Source: Chitinophagaceae bacterium
GTDB lineage: Bacteria > Bacteroidota > Bacteroidia > Chitinophagales > Chitinophagaceae
DNA: 9,091 nucleotides
Reading direction: 5' to 3'
Assembly (NCBI GenBank): GCA_947442905.1
Contig: CANEWV010000044.1
Coordinates: 1 to 9,091 of the forward strand
The notes under the pieces were generated by a model. The model was not told the DNA's origin, did no database searches, and saw only the letters and a list, made by a program, of their open reading frames with translations. The position numbers and the translations under genes were made by a program. Of this stretch, positions 1-6,889 are shown piece after piece (within the stretch, counting starts at the first letter, position 1; every line of letters starts with the position of its first letter).

Positions 1-3000
1 TGGTTTGCTTATTGTGTGTTACAATAATAAACTGTGAGTTATCGCTAAATTTCTTTATCATTTGTGTGAACTTCCCTACGTTGGCATCATCTAATGGCGC
101 ATCCACCTCATCCAAAATACAGAATGGTGCTGGCTTAATTAAATAAATAGCAAATAGTAATGCAGTGGCCGTTAATGTTTTTTCTCCTCCACTAAGCTGT
201 GTAATTGATGAAGGACGCTTGCCCTTAGGCTTTGCTACAATATCAATACCTGTATCTGCTAAGTTGGTAGGATCCACAAGTACCATGTCGGCAGTATCTT
301 CTTCTGTAAATAAAGCTTTAAAAACTTTTTGGAAGTTTTCTCTTACTTTATTGAAGGTTTCTAAAAATTGCTGGTTCGCTGTTGCCTCTACTTCTTGAAT
401 GGTTTGTAATAAAGACTCTTTAGCCGAAACAAGGTCGTTCTTTTGCTCTAATATAAAATCGTAACGCTTGCGCATTTCGGTATAGGCTTCAATAGCCGTA
501 GGATTTACTTCACCCATATTTTCGAGGCGTTTACGCATACGCTCCGAAGTACTTTGAAGCTCTTCCAGCGGCGTTTCAGAAGTACGCGGCTGATCTATAA
601 TATCATCTAGTTCAACTTTAAATTCTACACTAAGGCGTTCTTTCATACCCGCTAACTGTAGCTTCAAGTTATTTAGTTTGTCTTTGATTTCTGTCACCAA
701 ATGATCAATCATTTCCTTACTCTTCGACTTTAAACGGAGTTCGCTTTCTTTTTCTTGAAGTGCGTTTCTTAAGTTATAGTAAGCCTGATCTGTTTCATTT
801 AATTTTTGCTCTTCCACTTCTTTTTGTTGCATAAGCTCCAATAAAAGTGATTCTGATACTGCAAGTGTAGCAGCACCTTCTGAAATATCGGTAGAAGCTT
901 CAGATAACTGAGCGGTGTTATTTTCGATTTGCGCAATAAGTTCGCTCAACTGATTTTCTTTGAAAAGCAATTCTTGTTTGAGCGTCGTGATCTTACTTTG
1001 CTGACGTGTAAATGTAATATTGGTTTCATTGTAAGTAGCAGAGGCTTCGTTATAGGCTTGTTCTGCTAATTGATAATCCTGCTCTACTAAACTAACTTGC
1101 GCTGCTGTTGCATTTAAATCTTGATTGAGCTGGATTAATGCACCTCGCGTTTCTGAAATAGCATCATGCTCATCACCTAAACGAGCTTCAATATCTGCTA
1201 AACGGTCTGTAGCCGTTAAGCTAGCTGCTTGTAAATTTTCAATTCTATTTTTAGCAGCAAAAACATCGTTGGTAAGCTGATTAATTTCAGCTTCTGTTTG
1301 CTTGATGTTGCCTTCTTTTAATTGATCATTAAAAGCAATCACCTCATTGTGCTTAAATTGAATATCTGATTTTAATAAATTAACCACAGACTCTTGATCG
1401 GTAATATCTTCTGCTAATTTTTCGAGATTTTTAGCACGGCCAATTTTTTTGCCTTCAAATAAACCAACACTGCCGCCGGTTAACGTGTATTTACCTTTTA
1501 CATATTTACCCGTTTTTTCGAGTACGATGGCGCCATTGCTATTGTTCATGGCTGCTTCGTTTTCGGCGATGTACACATTGGATAAAAGATACTGCGCTAA
1601 TTTTTTATAGGGCTCATCCACTTCTACTACATCAAGTGCAGCAAATGTGCCAGCTGGTTGTACACTTTCAGATCTAAAATCGGCAAACTTATCCAACATA
1701 AAAAAGTTAGCCTTCCCTTTTTGATTGGTGTCTAACAAATGGATCGCTTGTAACCCTTCTTGTAAATTATTAACAACATAATAGTTTAGATAAGGCTCTA
1801 ACACGTTTTCAACGGCTGCTCTATATTCTTCCTTCACATAAATGATGTCAGATAGTATAGGAGCCGAATGATTCCAATCTGGATTCTTGTGTAAAAATTT
1901 AATGCTCTCAGGATACCCTTCCATGGAGTCAATTAAACTTTTAAGTAGGTTGTATTCGTTGCGCTTGGCGTCTAATTTTCTATTCTCTTCGGCTAGCTCG
2001 GAACGCAGCACTTCAAGTGCAGCTTGCGTTTCAAAAATACTAGACTTTGTTTTTTCTTGATGGGCTTGCAAATCTGCTAATACATTACGCTTGTCTACTA
2101 AGCTTTCTTCTTTTTCTACAAGGGCACCTTGCAATTGCGTTAACTGCTGTGTACGTTGTGTTTGCTCATCGGTTAACTGCGCTTGTGCACGTTGTAAGTT
2201 TTGAATAGACGTATCTGCAACGGCTACCTTTTTTTCGGCATCAAATTGGTTATGCTGAATTTGTTGAAACTCATTTCTTAAAGCGTCTACACCTGATCTG
2301 CGCTCATCAAAATTACGACGCTTATTTTCGATATCTAGTTTTGCATATTCTACGGCGTCTTGTAACTCCGCTAATTTTGCTTCTTCATCTCCAACCTGAA
2401 TTTGTGTGTATTCGATAGAATCACCAATGGTTTTTACCTGGCCTGTAGCCTTGTCTAAAAACTCTTTTAAGTTGGTTTCTTTTTCTTTGAGGTAATGTAA
2501 CTTTTGAGTCGCTAAATTTTTATCGTTTTCTTTACCGCGTAAATTTTGCAATAAATCGTTAAAAGCACCCTGCATGCTCTGAAGCGCACGCTCTTTTTCA
2601 ATAAATCCTACTTTTTCCTGTTCAAGTGCCGCTTCTTCTACCGCAATTTCAGCTTCTAACTGCACGCGCTTGTTAACCTCAAGGTCTTGTTGCTCGTTGA
2701 GCTCCTTGTAAGTAATATTAAACCCTTCGAGGGCTGCTTTTGCAAGCTCAATAGACACTTCCCTAAACTCCCCTTTAATTTCAAAATACTTTTCCGCTTT
2801 TTTAGCCTGATTTTCGAGGGTCTTTAATTGGTTGTTGATTTCAAACAACAAATCTTCGATACGCGCTAAATCTTGCTCGGTTAAGTCTAATTTATTTTTA
2901 GCTTCTTTTTTTCTGGTTTTGTAAATAGTAATACCCGCTGCTTGCTCAAGCATTCTTCTGCGGCTATTTTCTTTATCTTTGATAATGTCATCTACCATAC

Positions 3001-3430
3001 CTAGTTCGATAATGGCATAACTATCGGTACTCACACCGGTATCCAAAAACAAATTGTGGATGTCTTTTAAACGACAACTCACATCGTTGAGGCGGTATTC
3101 ACTCTCTCCATTTTTATAAAACCTACGCGTAACGGTTACGGTGCTAAACTCGGTAGGTAACAAATTTTTTGTGTTTTCAAAAGTCAAACTCACTTCCGCT
3201 AAACCACTTGCACTTCTTGTTTTACTTCCATTAAAAACGAGCGCATCGAGGTTTTCACTTCTTAACGCCGATATTTTTTGCTCACCAATAACCCATCTGA
3301 TGCTATCGATAATATTACTTTTGCCACAACCATTGGGCCCAATAATCCCAGTGATCCCTTCGTCAAATGTTATCACTGTTTTATCAGCAAAACTTTTGAA
3401 CCCTTTGATTTCTAACGATTTTAATCTCAC
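1..3430 (-). CDS. smc: Chromosome partition protein SMC, C-terminus cut by the window edge
   Basis: SMC is the ATP-driven, DNA-entrapping coiled-coil ATPase that compacts and segregates the chromosome, normally with ScpA and ScpB, neither of which lies here. About 1143 codons are present. The N-terminal head begins 'VRLKSLEIKGFKSFADKT' and has Walker A GPNGCGKSN at residues 31-39. A further head segment reads 'IELGMVDDIIKDKENSRRRM', followed by 'LEQAAGI'. A long heptad-rich coiled coil follows. The hinge spans about residues 495-670, opening near 'SMEGYPESIKFL' and closing with the glycine pair in 'TLTGGSVGLFEGKK'. After the returning coil come the signature LSGGEKTLTA (from residue 1079), Walker B ILDEVDAPLDDANV (D1107/E1108) and H-loop IVTHNK. 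All landmarks share one reading frame, so the gene looks intact. The start is GTG at 3430: an in-frame TAA lies five codons upstream, and the next candidate would remove the first beta strand. The leader is A-rich with no Shine-Dalgarno sequence. A few dozen C-terminal residues are missing off the left edge. Confidence 0.97.
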   Translation of the reverse strand, partial: MRLKSLEIKGFKSFADKTVITFDEGITGIIGPNGCGKSNIIDSIRWVIGEQKISALRSENLDALVFNGSKTRSASGLAEVSLTFENTKNLLPTEFSTVTVTRRFYKNGESEYRLNDVSCRLKDIHNLFLDTGVSTDSYAIIELGMVDDIIKDKENSRRRMLEQAAGITIYKTRKKEAKNKLDLTEQDLARIEDLLFEINNQLKTLENQAKKAEKYFEIKGEFREVSIELAKAALEGFNITYKELNEQQDLEVNKRVQLEAEIAVEEAALEQEKVGFIEKERALQSMQGAFNDLLQNLRGKENDKNLATQKLHYLKEKETNLKEFLDKATGQVKTIGDSIEYTQIQVGDEEAKLAELQDAVEYAKLDIENKRRNFDERRSGVDALRNEFQQIQHNQFDAEKKVAVADTSIQNLQRAQAQLTDEQTQRTQQLTQLQGALVEKEESLVDKRNVLADLQAHQEKTKSSIFETQAALEVLRSELAEENRKLDAKRNEYNLLKSLIDSMEGYPESIKFLHKNPDWNHSAPILSDIIYVKEEYRAAVENVLEPYLNYYVVNNLQEGLQAIHLLDTNQKGKANFFMLDKFADFRSESVQPAGTFAALDVVEVDEPYKKLAQYLLSNVYIAENEAAMNNSNGAIVLEKTGKYVKGKYTLTGGSVGLFEGKKIGRAKNLEKLAEDITDQESVVNLLKSDIQFKHNEVIAFNDQLKEGNIKQTEAEINQLTNDVFAAKNRIENLQAASLTATDRLADIEARLGDEHDAISETRGALIQLNQDLNATAAQVSLVEQDYQLAEQAYNEASATYNETNITFTRQQSKITTLKQELLFKENQLSELIAQIENNTAQLSEASTDISEGAATLAVSESLLLELMQQKEVEEQKLNETDQAYYNLRNALQEKESELRLKSKSKEMIDHLVTEIKDKLNNLKLQLAGMKERLSVEFKVELDDIIDQPRTSETPLEELQSTSERMRKRLENMGEVNPTAIEAYTEMRKRYDFILEQKNDLVSAKESLLQTIQEVEATANQQFLETFNKVRENFQKVFKALFTEEDTADMVLVDPTNLADTGIDIVAKPKGKRPSSITQLSGGEKTLTATALLFAIYLIKPAPFCILDEVDAPLDDANVGKFTQMIKKFSDNSQFIIVTHNKQT

Positions 3431-3528
3431 TTTTCTTTTCTTTTAATACCCGCGAACTTACAATAAAACGGGTAGAAATGATTGTAAAAATTGCAGGCTT
3501 GTTAATAAGACGTGGAGAAGTTAAATTA

Positions 3529-3559
3529 AGATCTATTTAATGAACAACAAAATAGATCT
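3529..3559. repeat. Inverted repeat AGATCTATTT / AAATAGATCT
   Basis: Two perfect 10-base arms, AGATCTATTT at 3529-3538 and AAATAGATCT at 3550-3559, are separated by 11 bases. After one mismatch the pairing resumes with a further AATT/AATT on the outer side. No T-tract follows on either strand, so a classical intrinsic terminator is unlikely. The repeat lies roughly midway between two divergent genes, where a dimeric regulator could bind. That role is inference; the symmetry is visible directly. Confidence 0.5.
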
Positions 3560-3659
3560 AAATTACTGAATATCATCATTTTATAAGCTTTTGATGGAAT
3601 AAAAAACGAAATGAGTTTCGTGGAAAAATAAGTTGGAAAAAGACATCTAAAACAAGCTG

Positions 3660-3686
3660 TTTGTCAATACAATTGTCTCATTTTTG
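3660..3686 (+). promoter_or_regulatory. Weak Bacteroidota-type promoter candidate for the glycosyltransferase gene
   Basis: TTTG at 3660-3663 and CATTTTTG at 3679-3686 resemble the Bacteroidota -33 TTTG and -7 TAnnTTTG elements, with one mismatch in the -7 box. The 15-base spacing is shorter than the roughly 19-20 bases usually described, which weakens the call. A start just after this box would give a leader of about 45 bases before the ATG at 3738. Confidence 0.3.
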
Positions 3687-3737
3687 GCACAATCAGTGAA
3701 CAAACAATGGCAGCACTTGTTGTACCATTATACCCCC

Positions 3738-4877
3738 ATGCAAAAAAGCATCAACATCATATCCGGGCATATCCCCTGCCCTAGCACCCTAGGTGACGCG
3801 CAGCAAACTTACTGGCTATTGGAGGCATTAGTAGCAGCTGGTATTGAAGTGCATCTGTACACGTATAGTAAATCAGACTCGACTATTGATACGACCAACA
3901 ATCATCAGCTTTCAAAAATTTGCAGCTCGATCAAATCGTATCCCGTCAATGAAGGGCATCGAAATTTTTCATTTTCGGCACCCTATGCTACTGGTAAGTA
4001 CCTGAATGCTCGACTCATTAACGATATAAAAGAAAACAATTTTCCCATTTTAATAGAAGGTATGGGCCCCTGCGGCTTGGCTTTATCAACAGAACTAGCA
4101 CATAGAAAAATTTGGGTGAGGTTACTCACTTATGCCCCTAATTATTTTAAGTACCTCCAAGAGCGGAGCAGTGCTCCATTAAAAAAACTCTTTTATCAAA
4201 GAGAGGCTGTCTTATCCAAAAGAATACTTAAAAAAATAAACGAACGGGTTTCTTGGATTGTAACAGATGATGCAAATAAAAAACTGCTTGCGAATTTATT
4301 TTTAGGTGGCGCAATTCAAATTTTAGCCCCCTTTATTTCAAGTAGTAATGATATAACTTCCAAAACTGGACTTGGCAATTATTGCCTCTTTCAAGGTAAC
4401 CTATCTGATGCCGCAACACATAAAACAGCTAGCTGGCTGTTAACCCATGTGTTCCACAATCTAAAAGTACCATTTGTAATTACAGGTAACAACCCATCAC
4501 CTACTTTGGTTACACTTGCACATAGCCAGCCGCACACATGCATTGTTGGCAACCCTTCTAGCACAGAGCTTCAGGACATGATTGAAAAAGCACAAATTAT
4601 CATACAACCTTGCTTTATCAAACAAGAAGCTGATGAAGCACTACTAGAAGGGATAAAAAAAGGAAGACACTGCCTAACAAACACGAAAACAGCAAGTAAT
4701 GCGCTCGGAGCTTGTTACCATCAGGGATCCTCTGCAAATGCCTTTCAAGAAATCATTATTCAACTCTACCATCACCCATTTTCGGAAGAGGAAATAGAAA
4801 CTAGAAAGCAACTAATAGCAGTAGAAAAAACGAATGATATTCTGGCAAAAGAATGTGCCACTATTATTTGGAGTTAA
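3738..4877 (+). CDS. Divergent GT4-like glycosyltransferase, substrate unknown
   Basis: A 379-residue protein with no membrane segment, probably cytoplasmic and transferring a sugar from a nucleotide donor to a glycan or lipid. The N-terminus 'INIISGHIPCPSTLGDAQ' and 'LLEALVAAGIEVHLYTY' reads like the first Rossmann strand, loop and helix of GT-B enzymes. The second half has the GT-B features 'LFQGNLSDA' (about 218-226), 'IIIQPCF' (287-293) and 'EALLEGIKKGRHC' (about 300-312), the last resembling the donor-binding 'LLEAMA.G.PVV' segment. The protein recalls a Bacteroidota group of GT4-like putative mannosyltransferases. There, as I remember, an 'RxHNxEH'-like segment stands where this protein has 'RLLTYAPNYF', and the two acidic residues here (E297, E304) are six rather than seven residues apart. 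It may therefore be a diverged or non-catalytic paralog. I chose ATG 3738, which directly starts the first beta strand. The TTG at 3684 lies inside a promoter-like TTTG and adds 18 residues of no evident fold. It stands alone, convergent with ftsE across a 21-base gap. Confidence 0.7.
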   Translation: MQKSINIISGHIPCPSTLGDAQQTYWLLEALVAAGIEVHLYTYSKSDSTIDTTNNHQLSKICSSIKSYPVNEGHRNFSFSAPYATGKYLNARLINDIKENNFPILIEGMGPCGLALSTELAHRKIWVRLLTYAPNYFKYLQERSSAPLKKLFYQREAVLSKRILKKINERVSWIVTDDANKKLLANLFLGGAIQILAPFISSSNDITSKTGLGNYCLFQGNLSDAATHKTASWLLTHVFHNLKVPFVITGNNPSPTLVTLAHSQPHTCIVGNPSSTELQDMIEKAQIIIQPCFIKQEADEALLEGIKKGRHCLTNTKTASNALGACYHQGSSANAFQEIIIQLYHHPFSEEEIETRKQLIAVEKTNDILAKECATIIWS

Positions 4878-4898
4878 TTAAATCATTTAGCAAATCAA

Positions 4899-5579
4899 TT
4901 ACATCGTACCACTGTCCAACACCTTCCCACCCTCTGTTTTTAAAATACGAGACGGATATCTATTAATAACAATAAAATCGTGGGTAGCCATAATTACTGC
5001 GGTCCCATAATCTTTTGCAATTTGTATAAGTAGTTGCATGATTTCATCACTCGTTTCAGGGTCTAGATTACCCGTAGGCTCATCCGCTAAAATTAATTTA
5101 GGCGAATTTAATACTGCACGTGCAATGTCTACACGCTGCTGTTCACCACCACTCATTTCAAATGGCATTTTAAACCCTTTGCTTTTAAGTCCCACTTTAT
5201 CCAATACGTCATTGATTTTTTCTTCCATCAAACGCTCATCCTTCCAACCAGTTGCTTGCAGTACAAAACGCAAATTTTCATACACATTACGGTCGGTTAA
5301 CAATTGAAAATCTTGGAATACAATACCTATATTTCGGCGCAAAAAAGGTACTTTTTTCCAGTCCATTCCTTTTAAGTCAAACCCAACCACAGAGCCCATT
5401 CCGTGCTGTAATGACAGCTCGCCATAAAGCGTTTTTAATAAACTACTTTTGCCTGTTCCTGTTTTTCCAACAAGGTAAACAAACTCACCTTTTTGTACCG
5501 TAAAATTGACATCATCCAAAATCAAATTATTGCCTTGATAAATTTTTGCTTGGTTAATGGATACAACTGTTTCTGACAT
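4899..5579 (-). CDS. ftsE: Cell division ABC transporter ATP-binding protein FtsE
   Basis: A 226-residue ABC ATPase, the usual FtsE length. It has Walker [10 protein letters not shown] (38-46), Q-loop Q89 in 'FQDFQLL', signature MSGGEQQR (142-149), Walker B LILADE (162-167), D-loop 'GNLDPE' and H-loop H200 in 'MATHD'. FtsE pairs with the membrane protein FtsX and controls septal peptidoglycan hydrolysis at the division site, working on the cytoplasmic face of the inner membrane. No ftsX lies next to it here, so the partner must be elsewhere. '[16 protein letters not shown]' and the short length fit FtsE best; the related LolD and MacB ATPases share most motifs and are the main alternative. 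The ATG at 5579 is 9 bases from the upstream AIR synthase stop on the same strand, so transcription probably comes from that gene's promoter. The spacer is AT-rich with no Shine-Dalgarno sequence. Confidence 0.85.
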   Translation of the reverse strand: MSETVVSINQAKIYQGNNLILDDVNFTVQKGEFVYLVGKTGTGKSSLLKTLYGELSLQHGMGSVVGFDLKGMDWKKVPFLRRNIGIVFQDFQLLTDRNVYENLRFVLQATGWKDERLMEEKINDVLDKVGLKSKGFKMPFEMSGGEQQRVDIARAVLNSPKLILADEPTGNLDPETSDEIMQLLIQIAKDYGTAVIMATHDFIVINRYPSRILKTEGGKVLDSGTM

Positions 5580-5588
5580 AAAAATATT

Positions 5589-6770
5589 TTAATATTCAAA
5601 ATCGATAATCCCGGTTGAAGTATGTAAGTGTAAGCTTGACTGTGCTGCCGCTTCCACGCAACCCACAATTTGAGCTTCAATATTAAACGCCGCAGCAATC
5701 GCAATAAGTGCTGCTGCCGTTTTTTCATTTGTAAAAATTTCTAATCGGTGACCCATGTTAAATACCTGATACATTTCTTTATTATCAGACCCCGCATTTT
5801 CCTGTATCAAATTAAAAATGGGTGGCGGGGTAAATAAATTATCTTTTATAATTTTTAATGTAGCTGGCAAATATTTCATGCACTTGGTTTGTCCACCTCC
5901 ACTGCAATGTATCATGCCATGAATGTCATTAAAATGCGCATCTAGGATTTTTTTAACAAGTGGCGCATAGGTTCTGGTAGGGCTTAAAAGTAATTTACCA
6001 ATAGAAATTGGATCCTCAAAACCCTCTATGGAAAGGGTATCTGTCATTTTATTTTTTCCTAAATAAACAACATCTTTATCAAGCGTTGGCTCAAATGTTT
6101 CAGGATATTTAGTGGCATAGTAATGACTAAGCACATCATGTCTTGCACTGGTTAAACCATTGCTTCCAAGACCACTGTTGTAAGACGTTTCATAGATAGC
6201 CATTCCTGCACTCGCAAAACCAACAATAACATCACCAGCAGCAATATTTTGATTGGTAATTAATGTAGACTTTGGCCATCTACTTTGCATGGTTCCGTTA
6301 ACAGCAATGGTTCTTACAACATCTCCCACATCGGCAGTTTCACCACCCAAATAATGAACGGTAACGCCATAACTAGCAAGTGTATCAAAAAAAGATTGTG
6401 TTCCGTTAATAACGGCTTCTAAAACAGAGCCTGGAATTACTTTTTTATTGCGATCAATGGTTGAAGAAAATAAAATATTATCCGTTACGCCTACACAAAG
6501 CAAATCGTCTAAATTCATGGCAACGGCGTCAATAGCGATACCTTCCCACACAGAAACATCACCGGTTTCTTTCCAATACAAATAAGCTAAAATACTTTTA
6601 GTGCCGGCCCCATCGGCGTGCATAATATTTACATAATTGTCATCCCCCATCAAATAATCGGGGTACATCTTACAAAAAGCATGCGGATACAATCCTTGAT
6701 CCAGCTTTTGAATGGCAGCATGTACTTCTTCCTTTTGAGCCGAAACACCTCGTTTAGCGTATAAAGACAT
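5589..6770 (-). CDS. purM: Phosphoribosylformylglycinamidine cyclo-ligase (AIR synthase), long Bacteroidota form
   Basis: This enzyme closes the imidazole ring of FGAM with ATP to give aminoimidazole ribonucleotide in purine synthesis, in the cytoplasm. The 393-residue product has the PurM-superfamily ATP-binding signature 'HADGAGTKS' (51-59), then 'DAVAMNLDDLLCVG' (81-94), 'YLGGETADVGDVVRT' and 'GSNGLTSARHDVL'. The second domain has 'LSPTRTYAPLV', 'IHGMIHCSGGGQTK' and 'EMYQVFNMGHRLEIF'. It is longer than the roughly 345-residue enterobacterial PurM but matches the Bacteroidota form as I recall it. I chose ATG 6770, giving 'MSLYAKRGVSAQKEE', because family members begin in this way. The longer TTG start at 6812 sits within a -7 promoter box and adds 14 residues. 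It is divergent from ribF and lies 9 bases upstream of ftsE. The match to experimentally characterised PurM is moderate, so 'AIR synthase-related protein' is the cautious name. Confidence 0.88.
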   Translation of the reverse strand: MSLYAKRGVSAQKEEVHAAIQKLDQGLYPHAFCKMYPDYLMGDDNYVNIMHADGAGTKSILAYLYWKETGDVSVWEGIAIDAVAMNLDDLLCVGVTDNILFSSTIDRNKKVIPGSVLEAVINGTQSFFDTLASYGVTVHYLGGETADVGDVVRTIAVNGTMQSRWPKSTLITNQNIAAGDVIVGFASAGMAIYETSYNSGLGSNGLTSARHDVLSHYYATKYPETFEPTLDKDVVYLGKNKMTDTLSIEGFEDPISIGKLLLSPTRTYAPLVKKILDAHFNDIHGMIHCSGGGQTKCMKYLPATLKIIKDNLFTPPPIFNLIQENAGSDNKEMYQVFNMGHRLEIFTNEKTAAALIAIAAAFNIEAQIVGCVEAAAQSSLHLHTSTGIIDFEY

Positions 6771-6809
6771 TGGTATATAATAAATATGAACAAAAACAGG
6801 TATCCTGGA

Positions 6810-6817
6810 CAAAGGTA
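6810..6817 (-). promoter_or_regulatory. Putative -7 box for purM-ftsE
   Basis: Read on the minus strand this is TACCTTTG, a full match to the Bacteroidota -7 consensus TAnnTTTG. It ends 39 bases before the ATG at 6770, so transcription would start roughly 35 bases upstream of the gene. No TTTG stands at the usual -33 spacing: the nearest useful one (6844-6847) is about 26 bases away. The call therefore rests on the -7 match and position alone. Confidence 0.45.
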
Positions 6818-6872
6818 AGCAAAAGACAGAAAGAGAACCCTGGCAAATGACCCAAGATTGGAATTTCGGGCT

Positions 6873-6880
6873 TATTTTTG
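6873..6880 (+). promoter_or_regulatory. Putative -7 box for ribF
   Basis: TATTTTTG fully matches the Bacteroidota -7 consensus TAnnTTTG and ends 9 bases before the ribF ATG at 6890. A TTG at 6858-6860 is too close to be a normal -33 element, so that half is weak. If the box is used, the transcript would begin only a few bases before the start codon. Confidence 0.45.
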
Positions 6881-6889
6881 CCGCTGATT

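Larger units (their letters stand above)
3431..3737. other. Divergent intergenic region between smc and the glycosyltransferase gene
   Basis: This AT-rich stretch of about 300 bases separates the smc GTG start (minus strand) from the glycosyltransferase ATG (plus strand). I see no coding potential or RNA gene in it. It holds an inverted repeat at 3529-3559, a small ACGAAA/TTTCGT hairpin at 3606-3621, and a weak plus-strand promoter-like pair near 3660-3686. It must contain the promoters of both flanking genes if they are transcribed independently. I could not find a good -7/-33 pair for smc; the nearest is a one-mismatch TAAGTTCG close to its start. Confidence 0.6.

Noticed and set aside
165..398. 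Plus-strand open frames within smc (also 3141-3446)
   Set aside because: They are antisense to conserved SMC head motifs and their translations are low-complexity with no recognisable domain.
1..3430. Possible frameshift in smc
   Set aside because: Walker A, hinge, signature and Walker B all fall in the same frame, and residue counts from the GTG start agree with nucleotide positions.
3606..3621. Hairpin ACGAAA-TGAG-TTTCGT followed on the minus strand by a T-run, resembling an intrinsic terminator
   Set aside because: The stem has only six pairs and is AT-rich, and no minus-strand gene lies upstream that would need ending there. Chance is the simpler explanation.
3684..3737. TTG start giving the glycosyltransferase 18 extra residues
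   Set aside because: The TTG overlaps a promoter-like TTTG, and the extra residues precede a clean first beta strand beginning at ATG 3738.
5038..5728. Open frames overlapping ftsE and the end of purM (5038-5307, 5252-5503 plus; 5522-5728 minus)
   Set aside because: They are shadows of two well-supported genes, without independent start signals or motifs.
6771..6812. TTG start giving purM 14 extra residues
   Set aside because: The TTG falls in a perfect TAnnTTTG box; the family N-terminus 'MSLYAKRGVSA' begins at 6770.
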